Assembly (NCBI GenBank): GCA_964447015.1
Contig: CAYUQU010000006.1
Location: forward strand, 23,248 to 87,247
DNA length: 64,000 nt
Direction of reading: 5' to 3'
Source: Wandonia sp964447015
GTDB lineage: Bacteria > Bacteroidota > Bacteroidia > Flavobacteriales_D > Crocinitomicaceae
In this document: positions 50,001 through 57,224 of the stretch, piece by piece
Numbering within the stretch: the first letter of the stretch is position 1
Layout of the letters: each line of letters opens with the position of its first letter
Translations under genes and position numbers: made by a program
Notes under the pieces: generated by a model
Seen by the model: the letters and a program-made list of their open reading frames with translations, nothing else
The model's database searches: none
What the model was told of the DNA's origin: nothing

Positions 50001-52645
50001 CGATTAGCTATTACGAACGCGCACTTACAATTAAGCCTGGTGATAAGTATCCTACGGATAAAATAAAGGAAATTAGAGATGAAATTGCGCAGCAGAAACT
50101 CTTAGAAAAACAATCTGCTGAAATTGATGCCAAGTATAACGAGGCAATCAAGAAAGGGGATGCTAAACTTGCTTCAAATGATTTGTCTGGAGCTTTAGAA
50201 GAGTTTGTTAAAGCTAAAAATCTTAAGCCAAATGAGCCACTCCCAACTCAAAAAATAGAGCAGATCAATAATTTGATGGCATCTAAGATGAGTAGTGAAA
50301 AAGATCAACAAGAGTATAAAAGAATAATGGCAGAAGGAAATAAATTAGTTGATGCCAGAAGCTATGATCAAGCAATTCTTTCTTTTGAAAAAGCTTTGAC
50401 AATTAAACCAGGTGATGGGCCTGCTCAAACTCGTATCAATGAAGTTAAAGCACTAATTGAACTAGATAAAAATGCAACCGTAAATCAAAAGTATTCGGAA
50501 TGGGTTGGGCAAGGAAATAGAGCGTTTGGAGAAGAAAATTATGATGTAGCTAAGAATGCGTACACAGAAGCGTTGAAAGTTAAACCTAACGATAAGTTTG
50601 CTCAAGATAGAATTAATGAGATCAATTTGTTATTGGAGAATTTGGCTCAACAGAAATTGAGAGAAGCCGAAACTGAACAAGCTTATCGAGCTGTAATAAC
50701 TAAGGCTGACAATAAATTTGTAGCTGAAGACTGGAAAACAGCTCAGGCTTTTTATCAAGAAGCTTTAACTATTCGTCCAAGTGATAAATACGCGAAAGAT
50801 CAACTTAATGCATCTATCCAAAAGCAACGTGATGAATCTGATCGGGAGGCGTCAAAGCAGTATCAAAAGATTATTGACAAAGGGAATGAATATTTTGGTG
50901 ATAAGAACTGGGAAAAGGCAAAAGACATGTATGAACGTGCGTTGACTTTAAGAGCTCATGACCAGTATCCAAAAGATAAAATAAGTGAAATTGAACGAAT
51001 TCTGTCTAATGGAGGAAAGGAACCTGTGAAGTTAGAAGATTTAGGAAAACGTGAAAATATTTCTATTCTCGAGGGTGAAGCTCTTTTTGTGAAAGCAGAA
51101 GAGAATAGAAAGTATAAACGCAACTTGAAAATCAAGAAAGGTAGTGAAGAAATTGACGACAAGTCAGTTGTTCGTTCACTTGCGGACGAAGAGCAACGAC
51201 TTGCTGCTCGTGGTGTTGTGACTGATATCGAAAATGAAAAATCTCTTTTCGAGACAGAAAGAGCTGATGAACAACAAGCAACTACTCAGGAGGTTAAAGC
51301 ATTGGAAATCGAACAGGGTGACAAGCGTGCAACAGATGACTTGTTTAAATATGCAGAATTGTTGAGAAGTGAAGCTTATGCTCGCCAAATTGAGATAGAG
51401 AAGGAAGATGTCTATCAAGTGAAAACTCATGTACCAAAGGAAAATGAAGCTATTCTGAAGGGTAATATTTATGAGATTGAACAAAAACTTCGAAATGATG
51501 CGATGGCAGAGCAAGAGGTTCACCAAGAAACTCGAAGTTTGGTAGTAAGTGTTGAAGATAAACACACCGATTTTCAGAAGGAAGATAAGCGTGTTGTAGA
51601 TGCGAATGAAGCTGTTCTTAGAGAGTTTAGAAGAGAACTCAAAACTAAGTCTGATGACGAGTTAACGAAAGAGTATGACGAAATTCAGAAATTAATATTA
51701 GCACTTGAAGAGGAATCTAAAAAGAAAACGGCTAGCGAACAAGATTTGTTAGCTGTATCAAAAGATATTGATGCGAAAATAGATGCTGTAAATAAAGAGA
51801 TTTCTGATAAAGTTAGAGAGAAAGCAATAAGTGATTATGATGTCATTAAAGAGATTGAACAAAAAATAAAGACTGTAGACAAAGATCTTACAGAAGACAA
51901 TATCCGACGTGATGAAGATCGACAAGAGAATGTGGAGACTGTGAAAGACTTGCATGTGAAAAGTGAAGATGTTCACGCCGAACGTTCACAAGACAAGAAA
52001 GGTGATATTCTTGACACAAAAAAACAGGTTAATACAATTGAAGAAAAGCACACGTTAGCAACAACTGAACGTACAGAGGATCGAGAAGAGATTTTGGAAA
52101 AGGTTAAAGGACTTGAGAAAAAACAAGGTGACCATATTTCTCAAAAAACAGATGAAAAAGAGAAGGATCTTTATCTGACTAAACAGACAGTATCTAATAT
52201 TGAAGAAGGGGTTCGCAAAGAGAAAGTGAAGGAAAGCGAAAAACAACTTGATAATAACGAGTCAATTAAAGATACCAAAAAAGATCTAGAAGATAAGAGC
52301 ACTGAAGAACACGAAAAAGCAAAGAAGAAAACAGTTGAAATAAGTAAAATGCTTGATGAATTAGATTCTAAAGGTATTCGATACTCTGAATCTGTAGCAA
52401 ATACTTTGGGTGAAGAGTTTCCTGAGGGTGTTACAGAACAAAACTTTTCTATTAACGACGAAGATGGCTTGTTGATCCAAATGAAAACTCGCCGTATTGT
52501 TGTGAAAAACGGTCGTGGAGATGTATATGTGAGAAGTTCAAGTAAATACGGAACGACATATACAAAGAATGGAATGGCAATTACGGAACACGTTTGGCAA
52601 AGAGATACACAAGATGCAAAATTGGTACGTCATAAGACGAATTAG
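47066..52645 (+). CDS. Giant secreted TPR-like repeat and coiled-coil protein (1859 aa)
   Basis: Signal peptide 1-21 (ending WGQ); a carboxypeptidase-regulatory-like beta-domain at about 24-110 (FIVFGAVTNDD, NSGKFKIPLDYGKKY). From about 190 to 1315 I count 19 TPR-like helical repeats of about 60 residues, each centred on YEEALxIKPxExxPKDKIxEI, for example YQEASALKPAEKEPKDKI and YERALTIKPGDKYPTDKI. From about 1315 a highly charged coiled-coil region holds looser repeats with EDKHTDF, SEDVHAE and EEKHTLA. The last 50 residues are a small beta-rich domain. It is probably a periplasmic or surface scaffold. The 3' end overlaps apbE by 32 bases; the gene is divergent from the FAD oxidoreductase. 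Confidence 0.88.
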   Translation: MTRMRYILLLMMLVFASLSWGQSKFIVFGAVTNDDMNRREGDVTVSVTVNGSPLTTTVTSNSGKFKIPLDYGKKYKIEFSKGGLVARHLYVDLVGVNEEDLPAGDLMQEMEMTLYAQIPDVDMSFFAQEPTTTFSVNMKKMMTEMDRKQVGIMKDKIDAMLAQKEKLGDQTAALKKQYDDAMAAGDKNVALKSFEEALKNYQEAQRVMPNEALPKTKIEEVKAKIAQLAEEKKLAEAEAKYNEAIAIADKAFVAKEWDNALKKYEEALGYKANDKHASDRIVAIDEILSAQRRAELDEKQKNEEYYNLIKAADNLRDQKNYDKSIETYQQALLKKDEQYPKDQIKAIQEIKAKAEAQAKLDKDYNDALNAAKGLLSSEKYQEAKAKYQEASALKPAEKEPKDKIAEIDKILSNLAEQEQKNKAYADAMQKADQLFASSNWADAIVEYQKASAIKPTEQLPKDKIAEAETKIKNQQEQAKIDEAYNKKVAEANLLFDGGKLEDAKKAYEAALVIKSGEAHPTQRIEQINSKLAELNEAAENQKKYDSFITEANTFFAANKYTEAKTKFEAASQVKPNEQLPKDKIKEIEGILSNLAIEAKLDEDYNKAIQAGASALAANDLNTAKTRYEEAKALKPNEKVPQDKLAEIAKLIKEKQDNEAKEAAYNKLITEADANFNSDKLDVAKLKYEEALKLKTDSYPTQKLKDIEQKLADKAAKELKEKQYKDAITLADQLYASNKLQEAIKAYEESLKIDDTNPYPKSQIKLINDKIAENQSAAEKDAKFAQLVSEGNTLAASNKLSEAVSKYEEALSYKEDASISQKITALKTQIEAQKNAELKEKNYTEAIARAQQFEASNNLQSAVSEYQNASSIKPEESMPKEKIAALQAKISAQSADQQLTERINKLVTDGDKLLNAGDFESAKQKYQEALSLKNDPTIAAKIADVEARMKAETMSQVEKNYQKIIDKADQLKNAKEFDEAISYYERALTIKPGDKYPTDKIKEIRDEIAQQKLLEKQSAEIDAKYNEAIKKGDAKLASNDLSGALEEFVKAKNLKPNEPLPTQKIEQINNLMASKMSSEKDQQEYKRIMAEGNKLVDARSYDQAILSFEKALTIKPGDGPAQTRINEVKALIELDKNATVNQKYSEWVGQGNRAFGEENYDVAKNAYTEALKVKPNDKFAQDRINEINLLLENLAQQKLREAETEQAYRAVITKADNKFVAEDWKTAQAFYQEALTIRPSDKYAKDQLNASIQKQRDESDREASKQYQKIIDKGNEYFGDKNWEKAKDMYERALTLRAHDQYPKDKISEIERILSNGGKEPVKLEDLGKRENISILEGEALFVKAEENRKYKRNLKIKKGSEEIDDKSVVRSLADEEQRLAARGVVTDIENEKSLFETERADEQQATTQEVKALEIEQGDKRATDDLFKYAELLRSEAYARQIEIEKEDVYQVKTHVPKENEAILKGNIYEIEQKLRNDAMAEQEVHQETRSLVVSVEDKHTDFQKEDKRVVDANEAVLREFRRELKTKSDDELTKEYDEIQKLILALEEESKKKTASEQDLLAVSKDIDAKIDAVNKEISDKVREKAISDYDVIKEIEQKIKTVDKDLTEDNIRRDEDRQENVETVKDLHVKSEDVHAERSQDKKGDILDTKKQVNTIEEKHTLATTERTEDREEILEKVKGLEKKQGDHISQKTDEKEKDLYLTKQTVSNIEEGVRKEKVKESEKQLDNNESIKDTKKDLEDKSTEEHEKAKKKTVEISKMLDELDSKGIRYSESVANTLGEEFPEGVTEQNFSINDEDGLLIQMKTRRIVVKNGRGDVYVRSSSKYGTTYTKNGMAITEHVWQRDTQDAKLVRHKTN

Positions 52646-53717
52646 TCTATTATTAATTTTACCGAGTTTATTAATATTTAGTTGTGATTCACCTACTTCA
52701 AACGAGTCATTTAAAGATAATGTTGATGTAGTAAATTATAATCAACTCCTTACAGGTTATACTCAAGGAACAACTTATACAATAATTACTGGAGAGGATT
52801 CTCTATTGGTAACAAAGGAAGAAGTTGAGAACCTTCTAGCTCAATTTGATACTTCTCTTTCGACGTACATCTCTAAATCTGTTGTCACTAAATTTAATCG
52901 TGCACCTGTTGGTGTCAATATCTACAACGATAAGCAAATGTTCTTTCAACATTGTTTGGAAGAGTCGATCGAAATCTACAAAGTAACTGATGGAGCTTTT
53001 AATCCATCAGTATATCCACTTGTTGCGGGATGGGGCTTTTTGAAAGATCCTAAAATTGAGATGGATGATTTTAAAGTAGATTCATTGTTGAAATTAACTG
53101 GATTTGAAGAGGGAATCGACTTTTCTTATTCACGCCTGTCTGACGGTCAGTTTTCATTGACAAAGAAAAAGAATAACCTACGCTTTGACTTTAATGCGAT
53201 CGCTCAAGGTTTGTCTGTTGATGAGGTAGCAAAATTGATGGAAAGCAAAGGTCATAAGAACTACTTTGTGGAAATAGGAGGGGAGGTTAAAGTGAAAGGG
53301 AGAAACCGTGAAGGCCATTTTTGGCGAATTGGCGTAGATGCGCCTAAAGAATCCAATGACGGAAGAGAGCAAGTGCGCGACCTGACGAATGTGGTGAATT
53401 TGCGTTACGGCGCGGTGGCAACTTCTGGAAATTATAGAAAATATTACGAAAAAGACGGGATTAAATACTCGCATACGATTAACCCTAAAACGGGTTATCC
53501 TGTGCAACACACATTGTTAAGTGCTACGGTTTGGTCCGACAAATGTTCTAAATCGGATGCTTATGCTACTGCATTTATGGTGATGGGGGTAGATGACACA
53601 AAACGATTTATACAAGAACACTCCGAACTTAAACTTGAAGTGTTGCTGATATTTTCTAACGAGAAAGGTAGAATGGAAAAATTCTATACACCAGGAATGA
53701 AAAAGTTTTTGGATTAA
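52614..53717 (+). CDS. apbE: FAD:protein FMN transferase (ApbE), lipoprotein
   Basis: ApbE covalently attaches FMN to threonines of exported flavoproteins such as NqrB/NqrC or RnfG. I choose the ATG at 52614, because MQNWYVIRRISLLLILPSLLIFSC is a lipoprotein signal with its lipobox Cys at 24; the mature protein is about 343 residues. The family motifs are FDFNAIAQGLSVD, HTINPKTG and SDAYATAFMVMG. It begins 32 bases inside the preceding giant gene. On the opposite strand a NqrM-like gene follows directly, in keeping with Na+-NQR maturation, although no nqr genes lie in this window. Confidence 0.93.
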   Translation: MQNWYVIRRISLLLILPSLLIFSCDSPTSNESFKDNVDVVNYNQLLTGYTQGTTYTIITGEDSLLVTKEEVENLLAQFDTSLSTYISKSVVTKFNRAPVGVNIYNDKQMFFQHCLEESIEIYKVTDGAFNPSVYPLVAGWGFLKDPKIEMDDFKVDSLLKLTGFEEGIDFSYSRLSDGQFSLTKKKNNLRFDFNAIAQGLSVDEVAKLMESKGHKNYFVEIGGEVKVKGRNREGHFWRIGVDAPKESNDGREQVRDLTNVVNLRYGAVATSGNYRKYYEKDGIKYSHTINPKTGYPVQHTLLSATVWSDKCSKSDAYATAFMVMGVDDTKRFIQEHSELKLEVLLIFSNEKGRMEKFYTPGMKKFLD

Positions 53718-53933
53718 TTATTTTTTCTTCTCCTCTAACTTCAAATCATCGCCTTTACATTGCTCTTCAGGTCGTGCGCCACATAAACTACACGAAGCTC
53801 CTTCTTCTTGGAGCATAGGATTGTTACTGGCACAAGTTCCCGCAAATTGACCATCTTTTTTTGCCCAAATCTTAATCGCAATTCCTGCAAAAGCCAACCC
53901 CAACATCAATATAGTCACAAGTATAAGTCCCAT
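53718..53933 (-). CDS. NqrM-like small cysteine-rich membrane protein
   Basis: A 71-residue protein: one N-terminal membrane helix (about 3-23, LILVTILMLGLAFAGIAIKIW), then a soluble part with five cysteines (GTCASNN, ASCSLCGARPEEQC). The CxxC-containing layout resembles NqrM (DUF539), which delivers iron to Na+-translocating NADH:quinone reductase. Bacteroidete genomes often place a gene of this kind beside apbE. Its stop abuts the apbE stop (convergent, no gap). NqrM function is inference from size, cysteines and neighbour. Confidence 0.7.
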   Translation of the reverse strand: MGLILVTILMLGLAFAGIAIKIWAKKDGQFAGTCASNNPMLQEEGASCSLCGARPEEQCKGDDLKLEEKKK

Positions 53934-54164
53934 GTCAATTGTTTTTACAAAGGTAACAAATTTCTATTCTTTTGACAATTTATTTGTAGGGAGACGACGC
54001 CTCACAATGCAATAGGGTTTTGTTTATGAGGTGATGAGGATTGAGAATCTTAATTGGAGTTGATAAATTTAATAAGAGCGACTTAGAGCCATTCGATTTT
54101 GATATAAAATCTATTTAACTCTAAAAAAACTTTTAACTTTGGTATTTAGGACTTTACTTCTATT

Positions 54165-56063
54165 ATGATTAAAAAAATACTATTTCTCTCACTACTTTTA
54201 ATCCCTTTAACTGATTTGCTAAGTCAGAGGGAGAAAAGAATCAAGGATAATGATAAACTGAATGCTACTGTTGACAGTGTGCAAAAATATCTTGGTCGAG
54301 ATGTCGACAACACGGACATGTATTTGAAAAAGCTAAAGAAAGAAGCAAATAAAGAAGAACATATTCTTGCTCTGGCACTTTATTATGAGTTTAATGGGAT
54401 TTATGAAGAGCAATTAGGCTTATATGATGAAGCCTTGAAAAGTTATAATGAAGCTCGAAAACTATTTAGCGAAGTAAGTAACGATAAAGAACTCACCCGC
54501 TTAGATTTAACCCAATCCACTTATCATATGGATATTGGAGAGTATCCAGAAGCGTTGGAGCTTTGTTATAAGGGACTTAAGTCATCAGAAGCCGAGCAAG
54601 ACAGTGTGATGATTTCTAAATTTTATTCAAACTTAGCTTTAACTCACCATTACTTGCATGATAATAATGAAGCATTAAAATATGCTGAATTAGGACTTCA
54701 ATTTAAGCCAAAAACAAGTTCGCCTACCTCTTTTGGGATCTCTTATCTGAATAAAGGAATGTATCATCAGCAATTAGGTCAGACAGCGGAAGAATTAGCA
54801 TCGACATTAAAAGCTAGGGATCTGTTTATTCAAAATGAGAATTACTCTTTTTTAAGTCAGGCTTATATCAATTTAGCTTGGACTTATATGCGTGAGAATA
54901 ATTTAAAGGATGCGAATGAAAATATTCAGTTGGCCATTGATGCTGTTCAACAGTCAGGTGATAAGATGAGAGAGGCAGCAACGTATAATACTTTGGCTTA
55001 TTATTATTTAAACTTTAAACAGGAGGATAGTTTAAAAGTAGCAGTTGATAAAGCCATAGAGATTGCATCAACAACAAAGAATTACAGAATCTTATTGGTT
55101 TCATATGAAATATTACATGAATATTATCTCAATACGCGTAAAGATACAGTTGCTGCTTATCCTTATTTGAACTTAATGAAGGCATATAATGATAGTTTGT
55201 TAGACCAAACTAAGATTAATTTAACCAAGAATTTGAATGCCCGTTATGAAAGTGAGAAAAAAGAAAATATAATTTTGCAATTGGAAAATGAAAGTTTGCA
55301 GAAAAGCAGGCAAGTATTTATGCTAATTGTTTCTATCGTAATTCTTGGGCTAATTTCCATATTAATATTTGTATATGTGCGTCATCGCAATAAGTATCGC
55401 CTCGATCAAATGAAAATAGAAGAGCAGAAAAGAGGTATCCACGCGGTTTTATTGGCACAAGAAAATGAAAGGCAAAAAATAGCAAGAGACTTACACGATA
55501 GTATCGGGCAACAATTGAGTTTGTTAAAGCGTTCACTAGAATCATTCTTTAATAAACTTATTCAAAATGATGAGTCGATGAAAGGTGAGACAATGAAATT
55601 GACAGAGAGCATAGATGATGCTATAAATGAATCAAGAAGTATCTCACACCAAATGATGCCGAGAACGTTGAAAGAATTTGGTTTGGTGCCAGCTGTTAAG
55701 GATTTACTTGAAACTGTGAAAAGTAGTTCGAACATTAATTATGAGTTTGAACATTATGTTGAAGATGAGCGTTTGCAAGAAAAAATTGAAATTTCTATCT
55801 ACAGGATTTTACAAGAATTGGTCAATAACTTAATAAAACATTCGGGAGCGACATATGTCAATATGATGCTTCATAAAACAGATACTAGACTTACTTTGCT
55901 AATGGAAGATAATGGTAAAGGGTTGAAGAATGAAATAAGTGAGGGGATAGGGATGTTCAATATCAAAAGCAGACTTGATATGTTAAAAGGAAGAATCAAT
56001 TTTGAATCTCCAGATACGGGAGGAACAATGGCAAACATAATAATCCCTTTAGATGGCAAATAA
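54165..56063 (+). CDS. Sensor histidine kinase with TPR sensor region (NarX/HisKA_3 type)
   Basis: A 632-residue kinase. Signal peptide about 1-20 (ending LLSQ); TPR-like helical repeats at about 55-340 (LALYYEFNGIYEEQLGLYDEALKSY and similar segments) in the periplasm; a membrane helix at about 383-405; then a HisKA_3 dimerisation domain with the phosphorylated His at 444 (RDLHDSIGQQL) and a HATPase domain from about 530 (ELVNNLIKHS N-box, DNGKGL, GIGMFNIKSRL). It overlaps its response regulator gene by 11 bases. TAACTTTG at 54134-54141 may be a -7 element. The signal is unknown. Confidence 0.93.
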   Translation: MIKKILFLSLLLIPLTDLLSQREKRIKDNDKLNATVDSVQKYLGRDVDNTDMYLKKLKKEANKEEHILALALYYEFNGIYEEQLGLYDEALKSYNEARKLFSEVSNDKELTRLDLTQSTYHMDIGEYPEALELCYKGLKSSEAEQDSVMISKFYSNLALTHHYLHDNNEALKYAELGLQFKPKTSSPTSFGISYLNKGMYHQQLGQTAEELASTLKARDLFIQNENYSFLSQAYINLAWTYMRENNLKDANENIQLAIDAVQQSGDKMREAATYNTLAYYYLNFKQEDSLKVAVDKAIEIASTTKNYRILLVSYEILHEYYLNTRKDTVAAYPYLNLMKAYNDSLLDQTKINLTKNLNARYESEKKENIILQLENESLQKSRQVFMLIVSIVILGLISILIFVYVRHRNKYRLDQMKIEEQKRGIHAVLLAQENERQKIARDLHDSIGQQLSLLKRSLESFFNKLIQNDESMKGETMKLTESIDDAINESRSISHQMMPRTLKEFGLVPAVKDLLETVKSSSNINYEFEHYVEDERLQEKIEISIYRILQELVNNLIKHSGATYVNMMLHKTDTRLTLLMEDNGKGLKNEISEGIGMFNIKSRLDMLKGRINFESPDTGGTMANIIIPLDGK

Positions 56064-56709
56064 AATAAAAGTATACATAGCGGACGATCATCAATTGCTG
56101 ACAGATAGCTTGGTAGATACAATTACAGATGAAAATATTGAAGTTATCGGGAGCGCGTTGGAGGGTAATTCTGCTCTGAGTGATTTAAAGAAACTTAATC
56201 CCGATGTTGTCTTGATGGATATAGATTTACCGAATTTAAATGGATTGGAAATCACCAAACAAATCTTGGAGCATGATGAGTCTTTTAAGGTAATCATTCT
56301 AACTATGTATTTAGAAAAATCATTGATTGAAAAAGCAATAAAAATTGGAGCTAAAGGATATTTACCTAAAAACTGCTCTAAAGATGAACTCAAAAAAGCA
56401 ATTTGTGAAGTTGCAAATGGAGAAATGTATTTTTCTTCAGAAATTACAACAACATTAGCATTAGGTCAGGGTAGCTCTACTTTAAAATACCATCCTAATT
56501 TGGTAAAATTAGCTTCAATTTTAAGTACAAGAGAGGAAGAAGTCCTTAGAGGCATTGCGGATGGATTGAGTAATAAAGAAATTGCAACAAAACTTCATCT
56601 CTCACCTCATACAATTGATAGCCATCGGAAAAATATTATGTCAAAAACAGGAATTAATAATACAGCTGGGCTGATTCGGTTTGCGTTGAAATCAGGCTTG
56701 GTGATTTGA
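56053..56709 (+). CDS. NarL/FixJ family response regulator
   Basis: A 218-residue transcription regulator. Receiver domain 1-120 with the acidic pair D11/D12, phospho-acceptor D56 (VLMDIDLP) and K107 (YLPKN) in place. LuxR-type HTH at about 150-212 (LSTREEEVLRGIADGLSNKE, then HLSPHTIDSHRKNIMSK). The ATG lies 11 bases inside the kinase gene, a coupled pair. Targets cannot be read from the sequence. Confidence 0.95.
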   Translation: MANKIKVYIADDHQLLTDSLVDTITDENIEVIGSALEGNSALSDLKKLNPDVVLMDIDLPNLNGLEITKQILEHDESFKVIILTMYLEKSLIEKAIKIGAKGYLPKNCSKDELKKAICEVANGEMYFSSEITTTLALGQGSSTLKYHPNLVKLASILSTREEEVLRGIADGLSNKEIATKLHLSPHTIDSHRKNIMSKTGINNTAGLIRFALKSGLVI

Positions 56710-56804
56710 TAAATCTTTTATCTTAGAGCAAATGGTTGAAGCCCATACGTATGTTGATTTGGGCATAAAAAGAAATGTTAGTATAGAAATTGCGGAATAA
56801 ATAC

Positions 56805-57206
56805 ATGGAAATCATGATCAAAGAAATCCAAGCTTATAACGAAGCTCAATCAAGTGAGGACAGAAAAATTTGCACTGTTTTAGCGACAGAAATCAGTAGA
56901 CATCTTCCTGAAGCGGAGAATAAAATCTGGCACGCACACCCTGTTTGGTTTTTAGACGGAAATCCTGTTGCGGGATACAGTAAACTAAAAGATTGTATCC
57001 GTTTGTTTTTCTGGAGCGGTGCAAGCTTTGAAGAAGAGCAATTGAAACCAGGCTCCGGAAAGTTTAAAGACGCATCAATTCGCTATACAAACGCCGATCA
57101 AATCAATCTCGATGACCTGAGACGTTGGATTGAAAAAGCACGGGAAATCCAATGGGACTATAAGAATCTGATTAAACGTAAGGGGAGGTTGGAGAGGCTT
57201 AAGTGA
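56805..57206 (+). CDS. DUF1801 domain protein
   Basis: A small cytoplasmic protein of about 133 residues with the start at ATG 56805 (the frame opens five codons earlier with TTG). WHAHPVWFLDGNPVAGYSK, RLFFWSGASF and the C-terminal LRRWIEKAREIQWDY follow the DUF1801 (YdhG-like) family, which has an iron-sulfur-frataxin-like fold and no settled reaction. It lies 95 bases after the response regulator and converges with uvrA, 18 bases apart. Confidence 0.87.
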   Translation: MEIMIKEIQAYNEAQSSEDRKICTVLATEISRHLPEAENKIWHAHPVWFLDGNPVAGYSKLKDCIRLFFWSGASFEEEQLKPGSGKFKDASIRYTNADQINLDDLRRWIEKAREIQWDYKNLIKRKGRLERLK

Positions 57207-57224
57207 TGGCGAGTTAAATGTTGA

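Noticed and set aside
47700..51000. CRISPR-like or satellite DNA repeats in the 47-51 kb region
   Set aside because: The periodicity is at the protein level (about 60 codons); the DNA copies are strongly diverged and the frame is open throughout.
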